The notes: a model not told the origin generated them from the letters alone. Positions 1-6,672 are shown, numbered from the stretch's first letter. The stretch: 9,135 nucleotides of DNA from Acidimicrobium sp. (GCA_003535455.1 DOHD01000170.1:3228-12362), one strand, 5' to 3'. Made by a program: numbers and translations.

Positions 1-374
1 AAGACGTTGTAGTTGGGCAACAAATGTTTGCGATACACGCCCAAGACCTTGCCGTGCTGACAAATTGCTGCGGCATTGTAGATCTCGTCTGTTTGTTCGA
101 CCTGATCGACAAAACCGATAATTGCAAACGTCTCGCCGATTGACTTCAAAATTTCGGCGAGAACCAACTTGTTCTCGGCAACAAAACCTTGTTTGAGCAC
201 CAGGTCTTCTGGCGGGTAACCAGTTACCGATAATTCGGGAAACGCAACCACATCGCACCCGGCCGCGACCGCCTGTTCGTAGAAGTCCAAGATTTTTCTT
301 GCGTTATCGCCAAGCGCACCCACCGTTGGGTTTATTTGGGCGAGACCCACGCGAAGCTTGGCAAATTCGGCCAC
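1..374 (-). CDS. nadE: Glutamine-dependent NAD+ synthetase, amino-terminal part (cut by window edge)
   Basis: The minus strand encodes the first 124 residues of a carbon-nitrogen hydrolase (nitrilase-superfamily) domain. This is the glutaminase half of the long NadE form, which releases ammonia from glutamine and channels it to a carboxy-terminal ATP-dependent synthetase that amidates nicotinic acid adenine dinucleotide to NAD+. Visible marks are AQINPTVGALGDN near residues 12-24, FPELSVTGYPPEDL near 45-58 with the expected catalytic Glu47, and YRKHLLPNYNV near 114-124 with the expected catalytic Lys116. The nucleophilic Cys and the synthetase domain lie outside the window. The start is GTG at 374: an in-frame TAG lies only three codons upstream, so no longer start exists. 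The ribosome binding site is weak (a GGTGGG about 12 nt away). The gene diverges from the glutamine synthetase cluster, a notable pairing because this enzyme consumes glutamine. Confidence 0.93.
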   Translation of the reverse strand, partial: MAEFAKLRVGLAQINPTVGALGDNARKILDFYEQAVAAGCDVVAFPELSVTGYPPEDLVLKQGFVAENKLVLAEILKSIGETFAIIGFVDQVEQTDEIYNAAAICQHGKVLGVYRKHLLPNYNV

Positions 375-399
375 AGAATCAGGCTACCCACCGAAAAAC

Positions 400-437
400 T
401 TCACACTCCGTTTACAAACGGGCAATAGCCGAGAAAC
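400..437. promoter_or_regulatory. Candidate GlnR half-sites and palindrome in the nadE/glnII divergent control region
   Basis: TTCAC (400-404) and TTTAC (411-415) are separated by 6 bp, the 11-bp register of actinomycete GlnR half-sites (gTnAC-n6-GAAAC in Streptomyces). A GAAAC at 433-437 lies two further 11-bp steps away, but the intermediate half-site position (422-426) does not match. Overlapping the second half-site is the palindrome CCGTTT-AC-AAACGG (408-421), with perfect 6-bp arms. The 132-bp region lies between the starts of nadE and glnII and just upstream of a cluster that encodes a GlnR-like protein. I could not pick a convincing -10/-35 pair. The palindrome and spacing are seen directly; the GlnR assignment is inference from a degenerate motif. 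Confidence 0.35.
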
Positions 438-492
438 GGCGATCGGCAAAACTATTGAAGTTAAGAATTTGTCAGCATGGCGAATTCAGGAT

Positions 493-499
493 TGAGAGG
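493..499 (+). promoter_or_regulatory. Shine-Dalgarno site that fixes the glnII start
   Basis: GAGAGGA lies 7 nt upstream of the ATG at 507. This selects the start giving MAYQAEYIWIDG, the usual beginning of type II glutamine synthetases. The in-frame ATG at 477 would add ten residues and has no purine-rich site before it. This is one of the few clear ribosome binding sites in the window. Confidence 0.75.
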
Positions 500-506
500 A
501 ATCAAA

Positions 507-1580
507 ATGGCATACCAAGCTGAATACATCTGGATTGACGGCGTTGAACCAACACCGACTTTGCGATCAAAAACAAAGATCATCGAAAACGGCACGAAGG
601 CATTGCCGATCTGGGGATTTGACGGCTCATCGACAAGCCAAGCAACCGGAGAAGCATCAGATTGCATCTTGAACCCCGTGTTCAGTTGCAAAGACCCGAT
701 TCGCGGCGGAAAAAATGTTCTCGTGATGTGCGAAGTTCTTGTTGCCTCGACCGGCAAGCCGCATCCGACTAACACGCGAGCACTTTGTGCCGAAACTGCG
801 AAGCGTTACGCCGATCACAAAATGATCTACGGCATCGAGCAGGAATACACGATGATGCGTCTCAACGGTCGCCCGTTTGGTTTCCCAGAACTTTCAGGCG
901 AACCTGCACCACAAGGTCCTTATTATTGCGGTGTCGGTGCGGGCCGAGTGATGGGTCGCGAGATTGTTGAGATCCACACCGAGATGTGTCTCGAGGCCGG
1001 CCTGCATATTTCTGGAACAAACGCCGAGGTAATGCCTGGTCAATGGGAGTTTCAAATTGGTCCGGTAGATGCACTCGGTGTCAGCGACGAGTTGCATGTC
1101 GCACGATGGTTGTTGCATCGCATCGCCGAAGACTACGACGTGGTCATTTCTCTAGACGCAAAACCACAAAAAGGCGACTGGAACGGTGCGGGTTGCCACA
1201 CCAACTTCTCGACCAAGGCGATGCGCTCGAACTACAAGGCGATCGATGACGCGTGCAAAGCACTCGGCAAGCGAATCAACGAGCATGTCAGCAACTATGG
1301 TCATGACATTGAAAGTCGCCTAACCGGCAAACACGAAACTGCCCCGTACAACCAATTCAGCTACGGCGTTTCAAACCGTGGTGCGTCGGTGAGAATTCCT
1401 TGGCAGGTCGCGCGTGATCAAAAGGGTTACGCCGAAGACCGCCGACCGAACGCGAATATGGACCCATACGTCGTGACACAGTTGATTCTCGAAACTGTTT
1501 GCGGTCAATCTTCGCCAGTGAAGCCAGCCGGTAAAAAGAAATCAAAGCCGAGCACGAAGAAAAAATCCAAGAAAAAATAG
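507..1580 (+). CDS. glnII: Glutamine synthetase type II (eukaryotic-type GSII) with lysine-rich carboxy-terminal tail
   Basis: The 357-residue protein matches the GSII family, which makes glutamine from glutamate, ammonium and ATP as a cytoplasmic oligomer. Landmarks in order: EYIWIDG (6-12), WGFDGSST (36-43) in the beta-grasp part, EQEY (111-114), PQGPYYCGVG (135-144), GQWEFQIG (178-185), WNGAGCHTNFS (225-235), GKHETA (274-279), RGASVRIP (291-298) and EDRRPNAN (310-317). These cover the metal, nucleotide and glutamate sites, so the enzyme appears intact. Known bacterial GSII proteins occur in rhizobia, Frankia and Streptomyces, are not adenylylated, and are usually controlled transcriptionally. 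The family fold should end near residue 332. The last 25 residues (333-357) are low-complexity with 11 lysines, ending KKKSKKK, which I do not know as a standard GSII feature. The gene leads the cluster glnII-glnA-regulator; a hairpin lies in the 84-bp gap to glnA. Confidence 0.95.
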   Translation: MAYQAEYIWIDGVEPTPTLRSKTKIIENGTKALPIWGFDGSSTSQATGEASDCILNPVFSCKDPIRGGKNVLVMCEVLVASTGKPHPTNTRALCAETAKRYADHKMIYGIEQEYTMMRLNGRPFGFPELSGEPAPQGPYYCGVGAGRVMGREIVEIHTEMCLEAGLHISGTNAEVMPGQWEFQIGPVDALGVSDELHVARWLLHRIAEDYDVVISLDAKPQKGDWNGAGCHTNFSTKAMRSNYKAIDDACKALGKRINEHVSNYGHDIESRLTGKHETAPYNQFSYGVSNRGASVRIPWQVARDQKGYAEDRRPNANMDPYVVTQLILETVCGQSSPVKPAGKKKSKPSTKKKSKKK

Positions 1581-1585
1581 CGGTT

Positions 1586-1627
1586 CTGCCGCCGTTGCCC
1601 GAGTAAAACTCGAGGTTGCGACGGCAG
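1586..1627 (+). terminator. Long imperfect hairpin between glnII and glnA (terminator, attenuator or processing signal)
   Basis: Outer arms CTGCCG (1586-1591) and CGGCAG (1622-1627) and inner arms CGAGT (1600-1604) and ACTCG (1608-1612) are exactly complementary. The inner loop is AAA, and partial pairing is possible in the stretch between. The structure begins 5 nt after the glnII stop. No T-run follows, so it is not a textbook intrinsic terminator. It could partially terminate transcription or protect the 3' end of the glnII message, making glnA expression differ from glnII. The pairing is read directly; the role is inferred. Confidence 0.5.
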
Positions 1628-1664
1628 ACTGTATTCATGACGATCAAGCGAAAAAAGTGCTGAG

Positions 1665-3002
1665 ATGATTGAACAGCAACGCGACTATGTTCTGCGCACC
1701 GTGGAAGAACGCGGTATTCGGTTGGTTCGCTTATGGTTCACCGATGTACTCGGCAATCTCAAGAGTTTCGCCATCAGCCCGGCAGAAATGGAGAACGCGC
1801 TAAACGACGGCATGAGTTTTGACGGCTCGGCGATCGATGGTTTCAGTCGTGTGCAAGAGAGCGATGTCTTGGCGCTACCCGACCCGAATACATTCGAAGT
1901 TTTGCCGTGGGTCGACCCCAAAGGCGCCGAAGCTCGAGTGTTTTGCGACATCGCCAAACTCGATGGCACCGCGTTCGACGGCGACCCCCGACAAGTTTTA
2001 CGACGCAATCTGAACAACGCCCACAAACTCGGCTTTCAATTTTATGTGGCGCCAGATATCGAATATTTTTATTTTGATCCACCAAAAGTTGACTCGCGGC
2101 CGGTGCCTCTTGACGAAGGTGGCTTTTTTGATCTGACAAGCAACGACATAACAAGTTCGTTGCGCAAAGAGACGATTCGCACGCTCGAGACGATGAGTAT
2201 CCCCGTCGAATACAGCTTTCACGAAGATTCGCCGAGTCAGCACGAAATCGACCTCAGACATACCGATGCTTTGACAATGGCCGACAGCGTGATGACATTT
2301 CGTCTGGTCGTCAAAGAAGTCGCCGCGTTGCACAATGTGCACGCGACTTTCATGCCCAAACCGCTCGAAAGCGTTCAAGGCTCGGGCATGCACCTTCACT
2401 TGAGTCTTTTCAAGGGCGAACAAAACGCATTCCACGACGGCGACGACCCGTACAACTTGTCGGTCACCGCCAAGCAATTCATGGCTGGACTTTTGCGTCA
2501 CGCCGCAGAAATAACCGCGGTCACGAATCAAAACATAAACAGTTACAAGCGACTCGTGCCGGGCTTTGAAGCGCCAGTACATATTTCATGGGCACGCAAT
2601 AATCGCAGTGGTCTTATTCGAGTGCCGATCGCCAAACGCAACAGCGATCAAGCCACACGAATCGAATATCGATCACCCGACCCTGCGTGCAACCCTTATC
2701 TCGCATTTTCTGTGATTCTCGCAGCTGGTCTGCGCGGCATTCAAGAGGGCTACGAACTACCACCTGAGGCAGATTCAAACCTGTTTGAAATGGGCGACGA
2801 CATGCTGGTCAAACTCGGCATCGAACAACTTCCACAGTCGTTGTCTGATGCGCTTCGCGCGATGGAGCGTTCAGAGTTGGTTGCCGAAGCACTCGGTGAG
2901 CATATTTTCGAGTGGTTTTTGCGCAACAAGCGAGCCGAATGGCGTGGCTACAAGACTCACATCAGCCAATTCGAACTAAACCGATATCTTCGCTCGCTCT
3001 AA
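1665..3002 (+). CDS. glnA: Type I glutamine synthetase, alpha/GlnA2-like, with altered ammonium-site residues
   Basis: The 445-residue protein is a type I glutamine synthetase homologue. The amino terminus (VLRTVEERGIRLVRLWFTDVLG, second residue block 9-30) and length resemble actinobacterial GlnA2 and the alpha subgroup. Conserved sites include FDGS (52-55, Asp53 equivalent to E. coli Asp50), IEYFYFD (132-138), HED (186-188), QHEI (192-195), GSGMHLHLSL (239-248), NSYKRLVPGFEAP (292-304) and RIEYRSPDP (332-340). The usual adenylylation tyrosine segment is not seen; the corresponding stretch reads SNLFEMGDD (371-379). Two residues aligned with the E. coli ammonium pocket are changed: Ser53 to Ala56 and Tyr179 to Phe154 (GGFFDL). 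It may therefore be an ordinary feedback-controlled synthetase, or a gamma-glutamyl ligase for an amine, an activity reported for some Streptomyces GlnA paralogues. The ATG at 1665 has no strong ribosome binding site. A GlnR-like regulator follows after 9 bp, so the two are probably cotranscribed. Confidence 0.93.
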   Translation: MIEQQRDYVLRTVEERGIRLVRLWFTDVLGNLKSFAISPAEMENALNDGMSFDGSAIDGFSRVQESDVLALPDPNTFEVLPWVDPKGAEARVFCDIAKLDGTAFDGDPRQVLRRNLNNAHKLGFQFYVAPDIEYFYFDPPKVDSRPVPLDEGGFFDLTSNDITSSLRKETIRTLETMSIPVEYSFHEDSPSQHEIDLRHTDALTMADSVMTFRLVVKEVAALHNVHATFMPKPLESVQGSGMHLHLSLFKGEQNAFHDGDDPYNLSVTAKQFMAGLLRHAAEITAVTNQNINSYKRLVPGFEAPVHISWARNNRSGLIRVPIAKRNSDQATRIEYRSPDPACNPYLAFSVILAAGLRGIQEGYELPPEADSNLFEMGDDMLVKLGIEQLPQSLSDALRAMERSELVAEALGEHIFEWFLRNKRAEWRGYKTHISQFELNRYLRSL

Positions 3003-3011
3003 ATTCTGACG

Positions 3012-3704
3012 ATGACCAAAGACGACGAAAAACTTCTCGCGGTATTTCCAGATCCGGCTCCGATAGATGTCGCGCGCACCCTCGATTTGTCTGGATACTC
3101 GTGGAAGGCGATCAATTCGAGCCAAGCACTCGACAAACTTGAGCCCAGTTCGGGTTGGTTCGGAGCGGTCGTCGACTGCAGTCAAGACCCCGAGACGGCG
3201 TGGGCGATTTGTCGCTCACTTCGTCGACGCGAAAACCGCGTCGATCGCACAATTGTTCTAGTGACGGGTGCACAACTCGCCGATCTTGAGATGCGCGACG
3301 ACCTTTTCGACGACTTTTGCCTCGCCCCAATTCACCCTCGCGAACTCGATTCACGTCTGCGCCATCTGTTTTATACCGAGATGTCCGCGTCTCGCGAATC
3401 ACTGATCGAATACAGCGGTTTGATTCTCAACACCGAGACTTACCAAGCATCGTTTGGCGGCACGCCACTCGACTTGACATATATGGAATACGAGTTGTTG
3501 AAATTTTTGGCACAAAACCCCGGCAAGGTTTTCAGTCGTGAAGTCTTGCTGTCTCGGGTCTGGGGATACGAATACTATGGCGGGGCACGAACCGTCGATG
3601 TGCATATTCGTCGATTGCGAGCCAAACTCGGCGAAGAACATGCCAACTTGATCGAGACCGTAAGAAGTGTTGGTTATCGATTTGGCCAATCGAAGTGGGG
3701 TTAA
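3012..3704 (+). CDS. glnR: GlnR-like atypical OmpR-family response regulator
   Basis: The 230-residue protein has a degenerate receiver-like amino half (about 8-120) and a well-conserved OmpR/PhoB winged-helix DNA-binding half (about 130-226). The latter closely resembles actinomycete GlnR: LDLTYMEYELLKFLAQNPG (153-171), VWGYEYYGGARTVDVHIRRL (183-202), then TVRSVGYRF (216-224). In the receiver the phosphoacceptor-position Asp55 (AVVDCS) and Thr85 remain. The acidic pair is missing (FPD at 12-14 in place of DD), and the switch lysine is replaced (APIHP, Ala105). GlnR proteins of Streptomyces and Mycobacterium share this pattern and are thought to act as phosphorylation-independent dimers controlling nitrogen genes. 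Here it sits 9 bp downstream of glnA without a clear ribosome binding site, suggesting translational coupling. Its TAA shares the TTAA at 3701-3704 with the opposing gene. The GlnR name is by similarity plus context; another OmpR-family role is possible. Confidence 0.8.
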   Translation: MTKDDEKLLAVFPDPAPIDVARTLDLSGYSWKAINSSQALDKLEPSSGWFGAVVDCSQDPETAWAICRSLRRRENRVDRTIVLVTGAQLADLEMRDDLFDDFCLAPIHPRELDSRLRHLFYTEMSASRESLIEYSGLILNTETYQASFGGTPLDLTYMEYELLKFLAQNPGKVFSREVLLSRVWGYEYYGGARTVDVHIRRLRAKLGEEHANLIETVRSVGYRFGQSKWG

Positions 3705-4288
3705 AAAATACTGTTGACGATCGCCGAAATACCGAACAAAATGAAAAATACACTGGCGACCCGTTGAATCATTAACAAATTAAACCGCTTCTGCAACGCG
3801 CTGCCCGCCAAAACCGCAATGGCAGACACCGAGCACAAGGCGCTTGCCGCACCAATTGCGACGCCGACTGAATCGTTCATCCGAACCGTAAAACCGACCG
3901 TCGCCAATTGGGTCAGATCAGCGAACTCGGCCACCAAAATAGCGCTCATTGACAGATAGACGACCTTAAAAAAATTTCTCGTTTGATGAATCTCCTGGGT
4001 TTCTTGACGCTCTTGGTTTGATGAGCGAAACATCACAACACCTGCAACCAAAAATACGAGGCCAACCAAGAGATGAATCGGTCGCTCTGGCAACTTTGAC
4101 AACGCCGACCCAAAGAGAACGGCAATTACAACATGCGTGCAATACGCGATGCTTACACCAACCCAAACAGCAAATGGTCGACGCATGCGAGTTGCAAGCA
4201 TGAGAGTCGCAAACATCGTCTTGTCTGGCAATTCTGCGAGAAATATCGCCAGAAAAACCACCAAAGCATTGCTCAACAACGACGTCAC
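3701..4288 (-). CDS. GDT1/TMEM165 (UPF0016) family cation transporter
   Basis: The 195-residue membrane protein has two homologous halves, each opening with the family's acidic signature: ELPDKT (19-24) and EFADLT (121-126). Five or six hydrophobic segments are apparent, around 5-18, 38-60, 70-87, 108-130, 140-163 and 174-194, with a hydrophilic loop at 88-106 containing NQERQETQEIHQ. Family members export Mn2+ or exchange Ca2+/Mn2+ for protons across the cytoplasmic or Golgi membrane; bacterial examples protect against manganese excess. The canonical motif is E-x-G-D-K/R-T/S, so Pro21, Ala123 and Leu125 are departures, while the metal-binding Glu/Asp pairs are kept. The start is GTG at 4288, with an in-frame TGA two codons upstream ruling out anything longer. 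The gene is convergent with the GlnR-like gene (4-bp overlap) and divergent from copA (80 bp). The exact ion is not deducible. Confidence 0.85.
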   Translation of the reverse strand: MTSLLSNALVVFLAIFLAELPDKTMFATLMLATRMRRPFAVWVGVSIAYCTHVVIAVLFGSALSKLPERPIHLLVGLVFLVAGVVMFRSSNQERQETQEIHQTRNFFKVVYLSMSAILVAEFADLTQLATVGFTVRMNDSVGVAIGAASALCSVSAIAVLAGSALQKRFNLLMIQRVASVFFILFGISAIVNSIF

Positions 4289-4326
4289 GGCTCACAATCT
4301 TATGCACATATCGAGCGATGATCTGC

Positions 4327-4343
4327 GACGAGTATTTCTCGTC
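4327..4343. promoter_or_regulatory. Perfect palindrome upstream of copA, candidate operator
   Basis: GACGAG (4327-4332) and CTCGTC (4338-4343) are exact inverted repeats around TATTT, ending 25 bp before the copA ATG and inside the 80-bp divergent gap with the GDT1 gene. Position and symmetry suit an operator for a dimeric regulator, for either copA or the divergent gene; an RNA hairpin in the copA leader is the alternative. It does not match the CopY box (TACAnnTGTA), and no copper regulator gene is in the window. Confidence 0.4.
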
Positions 4344-4368
4344 TTTGCCTGCGAGAATTGAAATATAA

Positions 4369-6672
4369 ATGGACACGCAATCGGTTGAAGCGCAACTTGA
4401 TCTGAGCCTGACCGGCATGACTTGCAACGCATGTGCGTTGTCAATCGAAAAAGGCCTCAACAAACTTCCGGGTGTGCGTGCGACGGTAAATTTCGCCACC
4501 GAATCTGCCCGTGTAAGTTTTGTAGATCAACAGACGAGCACAAGCGAAATAATCGCGACCGTTAAATCACTCGGTTACAACGCTCGCCTACTCGAGCAAA
4601 CAACCACCGAAATGCTCGAGGCCGAAGTTAGCGAGCACGTGTCAATGCTGTTGACGCGACTGGTCGCTTCGATAATTCTGGGTCTACCGGTTCTATTAAT
4701 TTCAATGATTGCAGCGCTGCAATTCAAGAATTGGCAATGGTTTGCACTCGCGTTGAGCGCTCCCGTTGTGTCTTGGGGTGCTTGGCCGTTTCATCGGGCC
4801 GCCCTGATGAACGCCCGTCATCGTTCGACCACGATGGACACACTCATTTCTATTGGCGTATCGGCGGCCACCGCGTGGTCGTTATGGGCGATTATTTGGG
4901 GTGACGCCGTCGAACATGTTTATCGCGGTTCATCTCATGCAATGAATGCAACGAACATGACGAGCATGGTGTTGAAGTCAGGTGATAGCAGTCATATCTA
5001 TCTAGAAGTTGCAGTTGCCGTGACGGTGTTCTTGCTCGCCGGCCGATATTTTGAGGCCCGCGCAAAAAATCGCGCTGGCGATGCTTTGCGTTCGTTGCTT
5101 GCGCTCAATGCGAGAACCGCGACGGTGTTGCGCGACTCTGAAGAAAAAATAATTGACGCATCAAAAGTTCGGGTCGGTGACCTGCTGATCGTGCGACCAG
5201 GCGAAATTATTCCGGCGGACGGTGTGGTCGTCGAAGGTGCCTCATCTTTGGATGTGTCGATGTTGACTGGTGAAAGCGTGCCACGAGATGTCGCCCCAGA
5301 CAGCGAAATTGTTGGCACAACGGTCAACCTCACCGGTCGTTTGATCGTGCGTGCGACACACGTCGGCGCTGCGACGACTTTTGCCCAAATTACTCGTCTC
5401 GTGCGTGACGCCCAATCAACAAAAGCGCCGGTGCAAAGACTTGCCGACCGTGTGAGTGGCATCTTTGTGCCGGCAGTTATTGGTCTTTCATTCGCCACAT
5501 TTCTCGCTTGGTTTTTCTTGGGTGATTCGACGACCAATGCGTTCACCGCGGCGGTGGCGGTTCTAATCATTGCGTGTCCGTGCGCACTTGGTCTTGCGAC
5601 ACCAACCGCTTTGATGGTCGGCAGTGGACGTGCCGCACAAATGGGCATCGTCATCAAAGGTGTCGATGTATTGCAGAGCACACGACGAATTGATACCGTC
5701 GTATTCGACAAGACCGGCACCCTTACAACCGGGGTAATGCAACTGATCGAAGTCGTCACGGCCCGAGGCACGGGTCGCAATGAAATTCTCAAATTCGCGG
5801 GTGCACTCGAACATGCCAGCGAACACCCTGTCGCACGCGCGATTGCAACTGCTGCACGAAACGAACTTGGCGTCTTGCCTAGTTGCAGTGATTTTGTTTC
5901 GTCACCAGGCAAAGGAACTTCTGGCATCGTCGAGTCACAAAAAGTGATGGTCGGTCGTGAGTCGTTGTTCAGCGAATCACAAATTATTGTTCCGGGCGAT
6001 CTACGCGAGGCACTCACGCACGCCCGTCAAGCCGGAAACACCGCGGTGCTCGTGGTCATCGATGGCCTGGTCAAAGGTGTGTGCGTAGTTGCCGATCAAC
6101 CAAAGTCAACGAGTGCGCAAGCAATAACCGAATTAAAAAAACTCGGTCTTCGATCTGTTTTGTTGACGGGAGACAATCCCGCAACGGCGGCCGCAATTGC
6201 GGTTCAGGTTGGCATCGAGAACGACGAACAGCATGTGATCGCCGGTGTTCTGCCCGATGAAAAAGTGCGGGTCGTTGCAGATCTTCAACAACGCGGTTAC
6301 GCAGTTGCCATGGTCGGCGACGGGGTTAACGATGCCGCAGCGCTCGCACAGGCCGATGTTGGCGTCGCCATGGGTACGGGCACCGATGTCGCGATGCACG
6401 CCAGCGACCTGACAATTATTAGCGGCGACTTGCGACTGGTAGCAGACGCAATTTTGCTTTCGCGTGCGACGCTGAGAACGATCACAGCCAATGTTTTCTG
6501 GGCTTTTGCCTACAACACGGCGGCGATACCGCTTGCGGCACTCGGATACTTGAACCCGATGTGGGCTGGTTTGGCGATGGCATTATCGAGCATTTTTGTG
6601 GTTACAAACAGTTTGCGTTTGCGAAAAACAAAACTCACGCCACACACCGCGTTCGTTCACGCAACTCGCTGA
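4369..6672 (+). CDS. copA: Copper(I)-translocating P-type ATPase (P1B-1, CopA type)
   Basis: The 767-residue protein is a complete heavy-metal P-type ATPase that exports Cu+ from the cytoplasm using ATP. In order: one HMA domain (about 11-75) with the metal-binding GMTCNAC (16-22); transmembrane pairs about 94-116/123-139 and 157-177/211-226; actuator-domain TGE (300-302); CPC at 403-405 in ACPCALGLATPTA; phosphorylation site DKTGTLT (Asp447); nucleotide-binding SEHPVA (His486-Pro487); hinge GDGVND (650-655); and two final helices about 706-748. AYN (714-716) and MALSS (737-741) are the YN and M-SS signatures of the Cu+ subgroup, which argues against Zn/Cd or Co transport. The external loop between helices 3 and 4 (178-210) holds several Met and His residues, consistent with copper release. 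The ATG at 4369 has only a weak upstream GAGA. Its last 38 bp overlap the convergent helix-turn-helix gene. No chaperone or CsoR gene is adjacent. Confidence 0.96.
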   Translation: MDTQSVEAQLDLSLTGMTCNACALSIEKGLNKLPGVRATVNFATESARVSFVDQQTSTSEIIATVKSLGYNARLLEQTTTEMLEAEVSEHVSMLLTRLVASIILGLPVLLISMIAALQFKNWQWFALALSAPVVSWGAWPFHRAALMNARHRSTTMDTLISIGVSAATAWSLWAIIWGDAVEHVYRGSSHAMNATNMTSMVLKSGDSSHIYLEVAVAVTVFLLAGRYFEARAKNRAGDALRSLLALNARTATVLRDSEEKIIDASKVRVGDLLIVRPGEIIPADGVVVEGASSLDVSMLTGESVPRDVAPDSEIVGTTVNLTGRLIVRATHVGAATTFAQITRLVRDAQSTKAPVQRLADRVSGIFVPAVIGLSFATFLAWFFLGDSTTNAFTAAVAVLIIACPCALGLATPTALMVGSGRAAQMGIVIKGVDVLQSTRRIDTVVFDKTGTLTTGVMQLIEVVTARGTGRNEILKFAGALEHASEHPVARAIATAARNELGVLPSCSDFVSSPGKGTSGIVESQKVMVGRESLFSESQIIVPGDLREALTHARQAGNTAVLVVIDGLVKGVCVVADQPKSTSAQAITELKKLGLRSVLLTGDNPATAAAIAVQVGIENDEQHVIAGVLPDEKVRVVADLQQRGYAVAMVGDGVNDAAALAQADVGVAMGTGTDVAMHASDLTIISGDLRLVADAILLSRATLRTITANVFWAFAYNTAAIPLAALGYLNPMWAGLAMALSSIFVVTNSLRLRKTKLTPHTAFVHATR

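Noticed and set aside
390..405. CRP-type site (TGTGA-n6-TCACA) near nadE/glnII
   Set aside because: Only the TCACA half at 401-405 is present; the partner position reads ACCGA.
477..506. Upstream ATG extending glnII by ten residues
   Set aside because: No ribosome binding site precedes it, whereas GAGAGGA precedes the ATG at 507, and family members begin at the latter position.
1998..2582. Antisense open frame of 194 codons inside glnA
   Set aside because: The plus strand encodes conserved glutamine synthetase motifs throughout this interval, and the antisense product has no family resemblance.
4289..4368. Manganese (yybP-ykoY) riboswitch upstream of the GDT1 gene
   Set aside because: The whole intergenic gap is 80 bp with a divergent promoter to house, and I saw no matching conserved loop sequences.
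3966..4499. Alternative minus-strand frame across the GDT1/copA junction (177 codons)
   Set aside because: It overlaps both the hydrophobic GDT1 frame and the copA HMA domain and shows no coherent domain.
4998..6017. Long antisense open frame (339 codons) inside copA
   Set aside because: It lies wholly opposite an unambiguous P-type ATPase. Its translation is Arg/Ser/Thr/Pro-rich with no recognisable domain, typical of a mirror frame.
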